A stretch of DNA of 64,000 bases, from assembly GCA_913019975.1 (NCBI GenBank), contig CAJWBH010000005.1, forward strand, positions 62,001 to 126,000, written 5' to 3'. How positions within the stretch are numbered: position 1 is the stretch's first letter; every line of letters begins with the position of its first letter. Shown in pieces: positions 25,154-34,219 of the stretch. A program made the translations under genes and the position numbers. Below the pieces are notes generated by a model. It had not been told where the DNA came from. It saw only the letters and a program-made list of their open reading frames with translations, and searched no databases. Source of the DNA: Thalassolituus maritimus (GTDB lineage Bacteria > Pseudomonadota > Gammaproteobacteria > Pseudomonadales > Oceanobacteraceae).

Positions 25154-26083
25154 TTAGAGAGCAGATTCCAGTTCAGGAATCGCGTCGAACAGGTCAGCAA
25201 CCAGACCGTAGTCTGCAACCTGGAAGATAGGAGCCTCTTCGTCTTTGTTGATAGCAACAATGACTTTAGAGTCCTTCATACCTGCAAGGTGCTGAATAGC
25301 ACCAGAGATGCCGACTGCAACGTACAGATCTGGAGCAACGATTTTACCCGTCTGACCAACCTGCATGTCGTTTGGAACGAAGCCAGCATCAACTGCAGCA
25401 CGAGATGCACCAACAGCAGCGCCGATCTTGTCTGCAACTTTGTACAGCATTTCGAAGTTGTCGCCATTGCCCATGCCGCGACCACCAGAAATAACTACGC
25501 TTGCCGCAGTCAGTTCAGGACGGTCAGACTTGGCCAGTTCTTCGCTTGCGAAAGCAGAAACGCCAGCGTCTTTTGCAACATCAACAGACTCAGTCGCAGC
25601 TGAACCACCTTCTGCAGCGGCTGCATCAAATGCAGTGCCACGAACAGTCATCACTTTGATGCTGTCAGAAGACTTAACAGTAGCGATTGCGTTACCAGCG
25701 TAGATTGGGCGAACGAATGTATCTTCACCTTCAACACCAATAACTTCAGAGATCATGTTCACGTCCAGCAGCGCTGCTGCGCGTGGCAGGAAGTCTTTGC
25801 CTGTCGTGGTAGCAGCTGCCAGGATGTGGCTGTAGCCTTTGCCAAGCTCAGCAACCAGTTCGCCCATATTTTCAGCAAGCTGATATTCGTAAGCAGCGTT
25901 GTCCGCTACCAGTACTTTTGCAACACCAGCTACTTTTGCCGCAGCTTCTGCAGCAGCACCACAACCAGAGCCTGCAACCAGAACTTCAACATCGCCACCA
26001 ATCTTGGTGGCAGCAGTGATAGTGTTCAGGGTAGCGCCTTTCAGAGTGGCGTTATCGTGTTCTGCGATTACTAAAATTGCCAT
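25154..26083 (-). CDS. etfA: Electron transfer flavoprotein alpha subunit
   Basis: The 309-aa FAD-binding subunit carries electrons from acyl-CoA and other dehydrogenases to ETF-ubiquinone oxidoreductase. The C-terminal FAD domain shows [42 protein letters not shown] and [17 protein letters not shown], all diagnostic. It follows etfB by 14 bp in one operon, with a strong terminator after its stop. Confidence 0.96.
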   Translation of the reverse strand: MAILVIAEHDNATLKGATLNTITAATKIGGDVEVLVAGSGCGAAAEAAAKVAGVAKVLVADNAAYEYQLAENMGELVAELGKGYSHILAAATTTGKDFLPRAAALLDVNMISEVIGVEGEDTFVRPIYAGNAIATVKSSDSIKVMTVRGTAFDAAAAEGGSAATESVDVAKDAGVSAFASEELAKSDRPELTAASVVISGGRGMGNGDNFEMLYKVADKIGAAVGASRAAVDAGFVPNDMQVGQTGKIVAPDLYVAVGISGAIQHLAGMKDSKVIVAINKDEEAPIFQVADYGLVADLFDAIPELESAL

Positions 26084-26097
26084 TACACCAACCTCTC

Positions 26098-26847
26098 TCA
26101 GAGCACTTTCGCGTCGTTTTTCAGTTTATCAACCAGCGTAGCAACGCTGTCGACCTTGATACCAGCAGAGCGTTCGGCTGGTGGAGTCACTTTAACCAGA
26201 GACAGGGTTGATTTAACTTCAACACCGAGATCTGCAGGCGTAGTGGTATCCAGCGGCTTGCGCTTAGCTTTCATGATGTTAGGCAGTGACGCGTAACGTG
26301 GTTCGTTCAGACGCAGGTCAGTCGTAACGATTGCTGGCAGGTTCAGAGCTACAGTACGCAGACCGCCGTCAATTTCACGAGTAACGTTTACTTTATCGCC
26401 ATCTACAGCAACTTCTGAAGCGAACGTGCCTTGCGGCATGCCAGTCAGAGCGCCCAGCATCTGGCCAGTCTGGTTGTTATCGCTGTCAATGGTCTGTTTA
26501 CCCATCAAAACGATCTGTGGCTGTTCTTTCTCAATAACGCCTTTCAGCAGCTTAGCAACTGTCAGCGGCTCGAGCTTCTCTTCTGTTTCGATCAGAATGC
26601 CGCGGTCAGCACCCAGTGCCAGAGCAGTACGGATTTGCTCCTGAGCTACTTTAGGACCGATAGATACAACAACGATCTCAGAAGCAATGCCCTTTTCTTT
26701 CAGGCGAACCGCTTCTTCTACGGCAATTTCACAAAATGGATTCATAGCCATTTTGACGTTAGTCAGATCAACATCAGAGTTGTCTGCTTTTACGCGTACT
26801 TTGACGTTGTAGTCGATAACGCGTTTTACAGCGACAAGAACCTTCAT
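26098..26847 (-). CDS. etfB: Electron transfer flavoprotein beta subunit
   Basis: The 249-aa beta subunit starts [20 protein letters not shown] and contains [20 protein letters not shown] and the signature [20 protein letters not shown]. It binds AMP and forms a heterodimer with EtfA. It is the first gene of the etfBA operon, driven by the promoter at 26929-26957 and divergent from etfQO. Confidence 0.96.
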   Translation of the reverse strand: MKVLVAVKRVIDYNVKVRVKADNSDVDLTNVKMAMNPFCEIAVEEAVRLKEKGIASEIVVVSIGPKVAQEQIRTALALGADRGILIETEEKLEPLTVAKLLKGVIEKEQPQIVLMGKQTIDSDNNQTGQMLGALTGMPQGTFASEVAVDGDKVNVTREIDGGLRTVALNLPAIVTTDLRLNEPRYASLPNIMKAKRKPLDTTTPADLGVEVKSTLSLVKVTPPAERSAGIKVDSVATLVDKLKNDAKVL

Positions 26848-26928
26848 AGATTCCTCGTATTCTCTAGTGGATGATTAAAGGGTGATTTGCAGCTAAAACA
26901 TTGCCCGATACCCTTTCCAGCGGGCCAC

Positions 26929-26961
26929 ATTATTGGGATTGTGACACTTGAGGTCAAGTGT
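26929..26961 (-). promoter_or_regulatory. etfBA promoter with overlapping operator-like palindrome
   Basis: On the minus strand, a -35 TTGACC (26952-26957), a 17-bp spacer and a -10 AATAAT (26929-26934) point toward etfB. The inverted repeat ACACTTGA-GG-TCAAGTGT (26944-26961) covers the -35 box, a position suited to a repressor. In pseudomonads the fatty-acid regulator PsrA controls etf genes, but this palindrome does not match the PsrA consensus as I recall it. Confidence 0.6.
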
Positions 26962-27019
26962 GAGCTATTCTCAATACTGATTCAGGCCAGTAATTACGGC
27001 ACGTCTGCCTTTAAATAAG

Positions 27020-27047
27020 TTGCCTGACTGTCTTCTGGCCGTATAAT
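27020..27047 (+). promoter_or_regulatory. etfQO promoter
   Basis: A -35 TTGCCT (27020-27025), a 16-bp spacer and a consensus -10 TATAAT (27042-27047) lie 84 bp upstream of the etfQO start. Confidence 0.65.
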
Positions 27048-27131
27048 GGCCACCATTTTTTCGAACCGGGCAATCCGGTGAAGCAACGACCGCGAATGCG
27101 GCACTCCCATCGTGATTTGAGGAGATCATCT

Positions 27132-28772
27132 ATGCAACGTGACGTAATGGAATACGACGTAATCATCGTCGGCGGCGGCCCTTCCGGCCTGTCGGCAGCT
27201 TGTCGTATCAAACAACTGGCAGAAGAAGCAGGCCAGGAAATCTCAGTGTGCCTGGTTGAAAAGGGTTCTGAGATTGGTGCACACATTCTTTCTGGTGCGG
27301 TCATTGAAGATCGCGCACTGACTGAACTCTTTCCGAACTGGAAAGAGATGGGTGCTCCGCTGAATACGCCAGTCAAAGGTGATGAGGTTTACTTCCTTAC
27401 TTCCGATGAAAAATCTGTCAAAACTCCACACTGGGCGATTCCTAAGCCGATGCACAACGATGGAAACTACATCGTATCTCTCGGTAATGTGTGCCGCTGG
27501 CTGGGCGAACAAGCCGAAGCTCTCGGTGTAGAAATCTATCCGGGCTTCCCAGCAGCTTCCCTGATCATTGAAAATGATGCCGTTAAAGGTGTTGTTACGG
27601 GCGATATGGGCGTTGCAGAAGATGGCTCACAAAAAGATAGCTACATGCCTGGTATGGAGCTGCGTGCGAAATACACCGTATTTGCAGAAGGTTGCCGCGG
27701 GCATCTTGGTAAGGAACTGATCGCTAAGTTCAACCTTGACGCTGGTAAAGACCCTCAGCATTACGGCATTGGTATCAAAGAGCTGTGGGATATTGATCCT
27801 GCCAAACATCAGGAAGGCCTCGTTCTTCACGGCGCAGGCTGGCCACTCAGTGAGTCCGGCTCAACCGGTGGTTTCTTCCTGTATCACACTGAAAACAACC
27901 AGGTTGTTGTCGGCCTGATTACGGATCTGTCGTACAGCAACCCACACGTCAGCCCGTTTGATGAATTCCAGCGCATGAAGCACCACCCAGTACTGAAGCA
28001 GTACCTTGAAGGTGGTAAGCGTGTTTCTTATGGCGCGCGCGCGATCGCCAAAGGCGGCCTGAATTGCCTGCCTAAGATGACCTTTCCGGGCGGTCTGGTG
28101 ATTGGTTGTGACGCGGGCACGCTGAACTTCGCCAAAATCAAGGGTACTCACACCGCGATGAAGAGTGGCCTCGTGGCAGCAGAAGAAATGTTCAAGGCGC
28201 TTCAGGCTGATCGTGCCAATGACGAAATCAACGAATACACTGCAGCCTTTGAGGCATCATGGGCATGGGAAGAACTGCATCGCAGCCGTAACTTTGGCCC
28301 TGCAATGCACAAGTTCGGTACATTCGGTGGTGCAGCCTTCAACTTTATCGATCAGAACATTTTCCCGATTCCTGTCACGTTGCATGACAAGACGGCGGAT
28401 CATGAAATGCTCAAGCCAGCAGCTGATTGCAAGAAGATCGACTACCCGAAACCAGACGGCAAGCTCAGTTTTGATAAGCTCGGCTCTGTCTTCGTGGGTA
28501 ACGTAAACCACGCAGAAGACCAGCCTTGCCACCTGAAGTTGACGGATGCGTCGATTCCTTTATCTCAGAACCTGCCTAAGTACAATGAACCTGCGCAGCG
28601 CTACTGCCCTGCCGGTGTTTATGAAGTGGTGGAGGATGAGAATGGTCAGCGCTTCCAGATCAACTCTCAGAACTGCGTGCACTGCAAGACCTGTGATATT
28701 AAAGATCCTGCCCAGAACATCACCTGGGTTACGCCAGAAGGCGGCGGCGGTCCAAACTATCCAAATATGTAA
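27132..28772 (+). CDS. etfQO: Electron transfer flavoprotein-ubiquinone oxidoreductase
   Basis: The 546-aa membrane-associated enzyme passes electrons from reduced ETF to ubiquinone. It has the FAD motif VIIVGGGPSGLSAACR near the N-terminus, the segment YGARAIAKGGLNCLPKM and a C-terminal 4Fe-4S domain with YCPAGVYEVVED and NSQNCVHCKTCDIKDP. I start at the ATG at 27132, which follows GAGGAG, not the upstream in-frame codon at 27078. It diverges from etfBA, its electron donor, and ends in a strong terminator. Confidence 0.95.
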   Translation: MQRDVMEYDVIIVGGGPSGLSAACRIKQLAEEAGQEISVCLVEKGSEIGAHILSGAVIEDRALTELFPNWKEMGAPLNTPVKGDEVYFLTSDEKSVKTPHWAIPKPMHNDGNYIVSLGNVCRWLGEQAEALGVEIYPGFPAASLIIENDAVKGVVTGDMGVAEDGSQKDSYMPGMELRAKYTVFAEGCRGHLGKELIAKFNLDAGKDPQHYGIGIKELWDIDPAKHQEGLVLHGAGWPLSESGSTGGFFLYHTENNQVVVGLITDLSYSNPHVSPFDEFQRMKHHPVLKQYLEGGKRVSYGARAIAKGGLNCLPKMTFPGGLVIGCDAGTLNFAKIKGTHTAMKSGLVAAEEMFKALQADRANDEINEYTAAFEASWAWEELHRSRNFGPAMHKFGTFGGAAFNFIDQNIFPIPVTLHDKTADHEMLKPAADCKKIDYPKPDGKLSFDKLGSVFVGNVNHAEDQPCHLKLTDASIPLSQNLPKYNEPAQRYCPAGVYEVVEDENGQRFQINSQNCVHCKTCDIKDPAQNITWVTPEGGGGPNYPNM

Positions 28773-28811
28773 GACAATAAAAAGGGCCGAAAGGCCCTTT
28801 TTTATTGTCTT
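28771..28811. terminator. Rho-independent terminator after etfQO
   Basis: Long complementary arms AAGACAATAAAAAGGGCC and GGCCCTTTTTTATTGTCTT enclose a GAAA tetraloop, beginning at the etfQO stop codon. A- and T-runs on both sides allow bidirectional action. Confidence 0.93.
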
Positions 28812-28830
28812 GATAGTGACGTTTTAACCA

Positions 28831-28850
28831 AAAGGGCCCGATAGCCCTTT
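28831..28850 (-). terminator. Terminator of the DUF6160-like gene
   Basis: Stem AAAGGGC (28831-28837) / GCCCTTT (28844-28850) with a 6-nt loop, followed on the minus strand by a short T-run. It lies 27 bp after the stop of the 28877-29737 gene. Confidence 0.65.
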
Positions 28851-28876
28851 CTTGTTTAGGGGCGCCATATTGCGAC

Positions 28877-29737
28877 TCAGCGGCCCGACACAACCATCGA
28901 TACGCCACGGAACTGAAAGTCATCAATTACAATGCTGCCCAGTTGACTGCCTCCAACACTGACGCTAGGCATGCGAACGTCGATAACATTCTCATCATCA
29001 AACGGAGATGCAAAATCAAACCTTACACCATCTGCAACATCTGTACTCATGTTCACATACAGTTTGGCGACACGGTCGCTAGCATCAGGCGTGCGATTTG
29101 CAGCCAACTTTTCATTGTATGAATTACCTGCAACAACAGCATCTTCAATAACAATTCCGAAAGAAGACGACATGTCGATATCGAGATCCTCAATGCCAAT
29201 TGCAGTGTAAAACTCGATGTCGTTAGTTGCACCATCGACGCGCATTTCAAGAGCAAGCGCGCCACCGTACATGCTAATACTATCAACGAGAACATGTCGG
29301 TTGATGCCGCCTGCACCTTCAACAGCTATCTCACCGGTGGTCAAGAGGATGTCAACAACCCCTACACCGCCAGAGGTGGGCTCACCAAGAACAAGTAAGG
29401 AGCCATCCTGGTCGATGTCAATCTTAAATCTGAGATTGTTCAGGTTGGCGGTGTTGCCAGGATTGCTGAAGCCAAAGAGAGTGTTACGATCCTCCCCGCC
29501 ACCGATGTAAACGTCTGAAATAGTCAAGCTGCCTCCGTCGCCATCGCTGACGCCGCCAACGACCTCCTCCGTATCGGTGTAGCGAATCTCTCCAACTTGC
29601 ACACCAACATCTAGCTCGATGTCTACACCGGCCTGGCCAGTAACGTTATGCAGCTCAAACTCAGACATAGGCGAGAGTTCAGCCTGAGTACCTGCGGTAG
29701 CGAGTGCTATGCAGCCCGCGAGTAGTGATTTCTTCAT
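28877..29737 (-). CDS. Secreted DUF6160-like (FilA-type) protein
   Basis: This 286-aa protein has a signal peptide (MKKSLLAGCIALATAGTQAE) followed by MSEFELHNVTGQAGVDIELD. This LxDxELxxVTGQAGVxIELD type of start characterises DUF6160 proteins, including Acinetobacter FilA, linked to pili. The remainder is beta-rich, with many Gly, Asp and Val, and no catalytic motif. It is a stand-alone gene with its own terminator. A surface-exposed or pilus-associated role is inference from the family. Confidence 0.7.
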   Translation of the reverse strand: MKKSLLAGCIALATAGTQAELSPMSEFELHNVTGQAGVDIELDVGVQVGEIRYTDTEEVVGGVSDGDGGSLTISDVYIGGGEDRNTLFGFSNPGNTANLNNLRFKIDIDQDGSLLVLGEPTSGGVGVVDILLTTGEIAVEGAGGINRHVLVDSISMYGGALALEMRVDGATNDIEFYTAIGIEDLDIDMSSSFGIVIEDAVVAGNSYNEKLAANRTPDASDRVAKLYVNMSTDVADGVRFDFASPFDDENVIDVRMPSVSVGGSQLGSIVIDDFQFRGVSMVVSGR

Positions 29738-29901
29738 GATAGGCGATCCATCAAGTTTTTATTGTAGTTACATCAGTTTACGTCCGGCACCATACTTGTG
29801 CAACTGACACTCAGTAGCAAACTACCTTGTTACAGCCAATACACAAGGGTTTATGAGGCCCTCAATAGCAACGTGGCACAATATGACGTATCAGCCTTCG
29901 C

Positions 29902-30420
29902 TTACAAAGTGAAGGAAACCGAGCTCTGACCCGAGCGCATCGAAAAACCGCCCTCTGTAAGCTCGCCCATTTCTAAGAGCTGGTAATAGGCTGACCTCAA
30001 AAAGCGTGCAGTTAGTCCTTGCGCTGTCGTTATAACTGGAATGTCATTCTCATCCAGTTTGGTCAATGTAATCCCGCTATTGCTATCGAGAAGCTCCACC
30101 TGGCCATTCGATAAAACCGCACTAACCCCAGCATCAGGCTCCCCAACCAGTGAAATCACATGAAGGGGCGTGTCTTCTACTTTTATGCGCCACTTCTCAA
30201 CCGGCGTAACGAGGAAAAATTCATTGCCTTCTTGTTTTACAAGAGATGCAAAGAGCCTCAGCAAAGGCTTGCGGCTGATTTCGCCACCTTCGTGAAACCA
30301 CCTGCCATCTTTCGCTACCCGGATGTCTATATCCCCAGACAAATCGGGAGTCCATTTGTCTAATGGGTATGCCTGCACTTTGTCGAGATCGAAAGCCTTG
30401 CTTATATCATCTAAGTTCAT
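29902..30420 (-). CDS. DUF1285 protein
   Basis: The 172-aa cytoplasmic protein matches DUF1285 in the pattern DIDIRVAKDGRWFHEGGEIS, then LLRLFASLVKQEGNEFFLVT and TPVEKWRIKVEDTPL. The function of this family is unknown; members are common in marine gammaproteobacteria. It follows the radical SAM gene by 9 bp on the same strand, so the two are probably an operon. No signal or membrane segment is visible. Confidence 0.88.
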   Translation of the reverse strand: MNLDDISKAFDLDKVQAYPLDKWTPDLSGDIDIRVAKDGRWFHEGGEISRKPLLRLFASLVKQEGNEFFLVTPVEKWRIKVEDTPLHVISLVGEPDAGVSAVLSNGQVELLDSNSGITLTKLDENDIPVITTAQGLTARFLRSAYYQLLEMGELTEGGFSMRSGQSSVSFTL

Positions 30421-30429
30421 CGGCCTGCC

Positions 30430-31326
30430 TTAAAGTCCTCTTTGCCACTCCTGTCGCAACCTGATGGAGTCTGGTTTATTGATCGCAGTATCAAGCTGGG
30501 CGAGTAATGCCTGCTTATCCGCCCCGAGATTCCCCTTGAGAGGGAGGTAGTTAGACGCGTGATCACTACGGAATACTGTATCTTTCAAATCCAGACTGTC
30601 GATAAAGGTACGGAGTTCAACAAAAAGTTCGTGCTGGTCCGGCAATTCGTAGTCGAAACCTGCTTCTTCGAAACCCTGTTCGACACGTTTCTGGCCAAGC
30701 GGGTAGCTCACTACCAGGGTTGAAAGAAACTCCGGCTGAGCCTCTGTCATCAGCTTTGCTGTGTTGACTGCATGCTGGTGACTCAGTGAGCGCCCTCCCA
30801 TACCATTTAGTACCATGACTGATGAGCTGATGCCGGCTGCTTTCAGCTTAAGGAGCGCCTCCAGGGTGGACTGGTATGTCTCCCCCTTTGCGATGGCCTT
30901 AAGAACGTCGTCGTCTCCACTTTCAGCTCCAACGTAAGCGATGCCAAGCCCCAGCTCTCTCAGGTGCTGCAAATCCTCAACAGACTTCTTTCTGATGTTC
31001 CGCGGCAGGCAATAGGCACCTACACGCTTAACCCAGGGGAGACTCTCTCTGATCTGCTGAAGAATGTTTTCGAGGCGCCGAACAGGGAGGACAAGTGCAT
31101 CGCCATCTGCCAGAAACACCTTTTCAAATCTCGGGCCGACCGCTGCCGCATTTTTAATTTCTGCGAGCACCTCATCCTCGTTGCGGGCCCTGAACTTCTT
31201 CTGAGGCTGAGTGTACATATCGCAGAAGGTGCAGTTGTTCCAGGAACACCCGTTGGTAACCTGAAAAATCATAGATCGCCCTTCTGAGGGCGGGCGAAAA
31301 ACCGGCTCGATATAATCTGGGAACAT
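30430..31326 (-). CDS. Radical SAM protein
   Basis: The 298-aa protein has the variant radical SAM cluster motif NGCSWNNCTFCDMY (CxxxxCxxC, residues about 26-39) for a 4Fe-4S cluster and S-adenosylmethionine. Further B12-independent core segments are EKVFLADGDALVLPV and GIAYVGAESGDDDVLK. It resembles the B-type Elp3/MiaB-like core seen in many uncharacterised members. Substrate unknown. It is transcribed toward the DUF1285 gene and begins downstream of the tRNA cluster. Confidence 0.85.
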   Translation of the reverse strand: MFPDYIEPVFRPPSEGRSMIFQVTNGCSWNNCTFCDMYTQPQKKFRARNEDEVLAEIKNAAAVGPRFEKVFLADGDALVLPVRRLENILQQIRESLPWVKRVGAYCLPRNIRKKSVEDLQHLRELGLGIAYVGAESGDDDVLKAIAKGETYQSTLEALLKLKAAGISSSVMVLNGMGGRSLSHQHAVNTAKLMTEAQPEFLSTLVVSYPLGQKRVEQGFEEAGFDYELPDQHELFVELRTFIDSLDLKDTVFRSDHASNYLPLKGNLGADKQALLAQLDTAINKPDSIRLRQEWQRGL

Positions 31327-31373
31327 AGTTATTGGATACGATTGCTTTACGTAGAGGGTGTGGGGCTATGATA

Positions 31374-31460
31374 TGGTGCCCGGAGCCGGAATTGAACCGG
31401 CACGACCATAAGGTCGGGAGATTTTAAATCTCCTGTGTCTACCAATTCCACCACCCGGGC
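31374..31460 (-). tRNA. tRNA-Leu (anticodon TAA)
   Basis: The minus strand folds as an 87-nt tRNA with a long variable arm, acceptor GCCCGGG/CCGGGC, anticodon loop TTTAAAA (anticodon TAA), T-loop GGTTCAATTCC and an encoded CCA end. It is the third gene of a Gly-Cys-Leu cluster that is conserved behind pgsA in E. coli (glyW-cysT-leuZ). Confidence 0.97.
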
Positions 31461-31494
31461 GAACGGGCTTCTGACAGAGGTGTCAGAAAGTAAG

Positions 31495-31568
31495 TGGAGG
31501 CGCGAGCCGGAGTCGAACCGGCCTACGTGGATTTGCAATCCAGTGCATAACCGCTTTGCTATCGCGCC
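31495..31568 (-). tRNA. tRNA-Cys (anticodon GCA)
   Basis: A 74-nt cloverleaf on the minus strand: acceptor GGCGCGA/CGCGCC, anticodon GCA in ATTGCAAAT, T-loop GGTTCGACTCC, discriminator U and encoded CCA. It is the middle gene of the cluster. Confidence 0.97.
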
Positions 31569-31674
31569 GTATTCTGCCAAACAGGAGCTTGGCGGTTGCA
31601 CTGGAGCCAGTGCACTTACATAAACAGCGCTCTAGTGACGCGCTTTGATATTCATTTCTTAGGGTAAGAAAGAA

Positions 31675-31750
31675 TGGAGCGGGAAAGGAGGCTCGAACTC
31701 CCGACCCCAACCTTGGCAAGGTTGTGCTCTACCAACTGAGCTATTCCCGC
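31675..31750 (-). tRNA. tRNA-Gly (anticodon GCC)
   Basis: A 76-nt cloverleaf on the minus strand: acceptor GCGGGAA, D-arm AGCTCAGTTGGTAGAGC, anticodon GCC, T-loop GAGTTCGAGCCTC and encoded CCA. It is the first gene of the cluster, just downstream of a good promoter. Confidence 0.97.
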
Positions 31751-31763
31751 TTAAGTGCTGCGC

Positions 31764-31791
31764 ATTTTAAATAATACGTGTAACCAGTCAA
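31764..31791 (-). promoter_or_regulatory. Promoter of the tRNA Gly-Cys-Leu cluster
   Basis: Minus-strand -35 TTGACT (31786-31791), 16-bp spacer and -10 TAAAAT (31764-31769), ending 14 bp before the 5' end of tRNA-Gly. Confidence 0.7.
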
Positions 31792-31841
31792 GCCTTTTTT
31801 CTTACTTTTTAACAACTTAGAGAATTATTTTCCCGAAATTG

Positions 31842-32384
31842 TTAGCGTCTCAGCTCAGGCCACGCGGCCTTAAGATAGATCAGCATGGACCAGAGAGTCA
31901 GAATCGCCGCTCCGTAAAGTGCGTAAATCCCAAGAACCTCCAGCAGGCTTCCCTCTGATGCACCCAGCAGCACGGTTATAGAGACCATCTGGAGTGCAGT
32001 TTTTATCTTACCCAACTGACTGACAGCGACATTGGCCCGCTTTCCAAGCTCTGCCATCCACTCACGAAGTGCCGAAATTACGATTTCTCTGCCAACGATC
32101 ACCATTGCCGGAATCGTTAACCAAGGGTGTGCAAAATGCTCCACGAGCAGTACCAGAGCAACCGAGACAATCAGCTTATCTGCGACCGGATCAAGAAACG
32201 CACCTAGCGCCGACGTCTGGTCAAGTTTTCGTGCGAGATAACCATCCAGCCAGTCAGTGACCGCAGCCGCCGCGAATAACAGGGATGCCCAGACGCGGCC
32301 ACTCTCCCCTAACCAGTAAAAACATACCACCATCAGCGGAATCACCAATATCCGCCCCATAGTCAGTATATTAGGTATGTTCAT
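31842..32384 (-). CDS. pgsA: CDP-diacylglycerol-glycerol-3-phosphate 3-phosphatidyltransferase
   Basis: The 180-aa inner-membrane enzyme makes phosphatidylglycerophosphate, the committed step to phosphatidylglycerol and cardiolipin. The CDP-alcohol phosphatidyltransferase motif is complete: DWLDGYLARKLDQTSALG followed by AFLDPVAD (residues about 43-68). Several membrane helices follow. It starts 8 bp after uvrC, and the tRNA cluster follows, the same order as in E. coli. Confidence 0.95.
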   Translation of the reverse strand: MNIPNILTMGRILVIPLMVVCFYWLGESGRVWASLLFAAAAVTDWLDGYLARKLDQTSALGAFLDPVADKLIVSVALVLLVEHFAHPWLTIPAMVIVGREIVISALREWMAELGKRANVAVSQLGKIKTALQMVSITVLLGASEGSLLEVLGIYALYGAAILTLWSMLIYLKAAWPELRR

Positions 32385-32392
32385 TGCCGGTA

Positions 32393-34219
32393 CTACTCCT
32401 GTTCTTCACCATGGAGCGCAGCGAAAATCTGCCCTGCCAATGCTTTACTGATACCCGGGACTTTTTCGAACTCAGCCCGCGGCGCACCGCGCATATTACG
32501 CAGACTGCCGAAGTGAAGCAAAAGCTCTCTTCGCCTTTTTGGTCCCACTCCGGGTAATTTCTCAAGATCCGACTGCCCGCGCTTCTTAGCCCGCTCTTTT
32601 CTATGGCCGGTTATAGCAAAGCGGTGCGCCTCGTCGCGAACGTACTGCAGAAGGCGAAAGCCTGCATCATGAGCATCGGGAAGAATAGGTTTCGCGGTCT
32701 GCGGTCGCCACAAGTATTCCCACCCTGACTTTCGGGTCGCCCCCTTTGATATGCCAAGTAAGTACACATCGGCAATCTGTAGCTCATCCAGGACCTGATC
32801 AATCCTTGAGACCTGACCTTTGCCGCCATCAATCAAAAGAATATCCGGGAGGTCATTCTGCTCAAGCATGCGCGTGAGATGCCTGCGGACAGAATCTTCA
32901 AGTGCTGCGTAGTCATCCCCTGCAGTGACGTTTTTCACCGAGAAACGCCGATAGCGTGACTTGTCCAACCCTTCTTTGCCATAGACAACGCAAGATGCGT
33001 ACGCAGCCTCACCCTGAGCATGACTGATATCGAAACACTCTATCCGGGCCGGAACAAAATTCAGTTTCAGAAGATCAGCGACTGCATCGAGCTTGCTTTG
33101 CGCTGCCTGTCGGCCCGACATGACAGACTGTATACCCGCTCTGGCGTTCTCTTCAGCCATTGCCAGCCATTGTCGACCGTCGCCTCGCACACCTCTCTGG
33201 TGCTGCAACGAGAGGCCTTGCTCTTTAAGTGCTGACAGCATAGGTGCAAGCACATCGGATTCTATGTCAGCAATGAGAACTTCGGGCAAGGTATCACTCG
33301 CATGACCTCCCAGATAGAACTGCTCGATATAGGAAACAAACAACTCCTCAAGTGGCACCCCAATTTTATCTTCCGGAAAAAAACTCTGGGAGTTGGTGAG
33401 GCGCCCTTTACGAAAGGTGAGGCGTTGAACGCAGATCATTGCCTGCCACTCAATTGCGACCCAGACGTCCGCATTTTTCTCTCCAGACTCTGCCATCTGG
33501 CGTTCCTGGATACGCCTCAGTAGCTCTACTCTATCTCTGAACTCAGCTGCCTTCTCAAATTGAAGATCCTCCGCTGCCTGCTCCATTCCAGCCTGAAGGT
33601 CAGAGATAAGTTCGCGGGATTTACCCTCGAGAAACATTCTTGCGCGCTGAATGTCCCGCTCATACTCTTCTTTCGATATATGACCGACACAAGGAGCCGA
33701 GCAACGATGAATCTCATACTGCAAACAAGGGCGGCTACGGTGATTAAAGTAGCTATCTTCACAGTTGCGGAGAAGAAACAGTCGCTGCAGATAGTTCTGC
33801 GCCTCACGAGCAGCACCGGGGTTCGGATAAGGACCAAAATACAGGCCCTTTTTCCTGCGTCGCCCCCGGGCGTATGATAGAAGCGGATAAGGGTGATCTG
33901 AGATGTGCAGGTAAGGATATGACTTATCATCCTTGAGCAGGATATTGTACGGCGGGCGATGCTTCTTGATCAGAGTCTGCTCAAGAATGAGCGCTTCGAC
34001 TTCACTGCCCGTGACTGTGACATCGATATGATCAATCCGACTGACCAAAGCGACGGTCTTTGCGTTAAGACCTCGGGCGCGGAAGTAACTCGAAACCCGG
34101 TTCTTCAGGTTTTTTGCCTTTCCTACGTAGAGTAACGACTTGTCTTTGTCGTACATCCTGTAGACACCAGCCCTCTGGGTAAGCGACTTCAGGAATGCCT
34201 TAATATCGAAGTCAGGCAT
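32393..34219 (-). CDS. uvrC: Excinuclease ABC subunit C
   Basis: The 608-aa nuclease makes both incisions in nucleotide excision repair. It has the N-terminal GIY-YIG domain (GVYRMYDKDKSLLYVGKAKN), a UVR motif (AAEDLQFEKAAEFRDRV), the RNase H-like C-terminal endonuclease part (ECFDISHAQGEAAYASCVVY, DILLIDGGKGQ) and terminal helix-hairpin-helix motifs (LEKLPGVGPKRRRELLLHFG). Length is standard. Its start codon overlaps the uvrY stop by one base. Confidence 0.97.
   Translation of the reverse strand: MPDFDIKAFLKSLTQRAGVYRMYDKDKSLLYVGKAKNLKNRVSSYFRARGLNAKTVALVSRIDHIDVTVTGSEVEALILEQTLIKKHRPPYNILLKDDKSYPYLHISDHPYPLLSYARGRRRKKGLYFGPYPNPGAAREAQNYLQRLFLLRNCEDSYFNHRSRPCLQYEIHRCSAPCVGHISKEEYERDIQRARMFLEGKSRELISDLQAGMEQAAEDLQFEKAAEFRDRVELLRRIQERQMAESGEKNADVWVAIEWQAMICVQRLTFRKGRLTNSQSFFPEDKIGVPLEELFVSYIEQFYLGGHASDTLPEVLIADIESDVLAPMLSALKEQGLSLQHQRGVRGDGRQWLAMAEENARAGIQSVMSGRQAAQSKLDAVADLLKLNFVPARIECFDISHAQGEAAYASCVVYGKEGLDKSRYRRFSVKNVTAGDDYAALEDSVRRHLTRMLEQNDLPDILLIDGGKGQVSRIDQVLDELQIADVYLLGISKGATRKSGWEYLWRPQTAKPILPDAHDAGFRLLQYVRDEAHRFAITGHRKERAKKRGQSDLEKLPGVGPKRRRELLLHFGSLRNMRGAPRAEFEKVPGISKALAGQIFAALHGEEQE

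Noticed and set aside
31374..31750. tRNA cluster as an attachment site of a genomic island
   Set aside because: No integrase or duplicated tRNA 3' end is nearby and the cluster has the conserved pgsA context.
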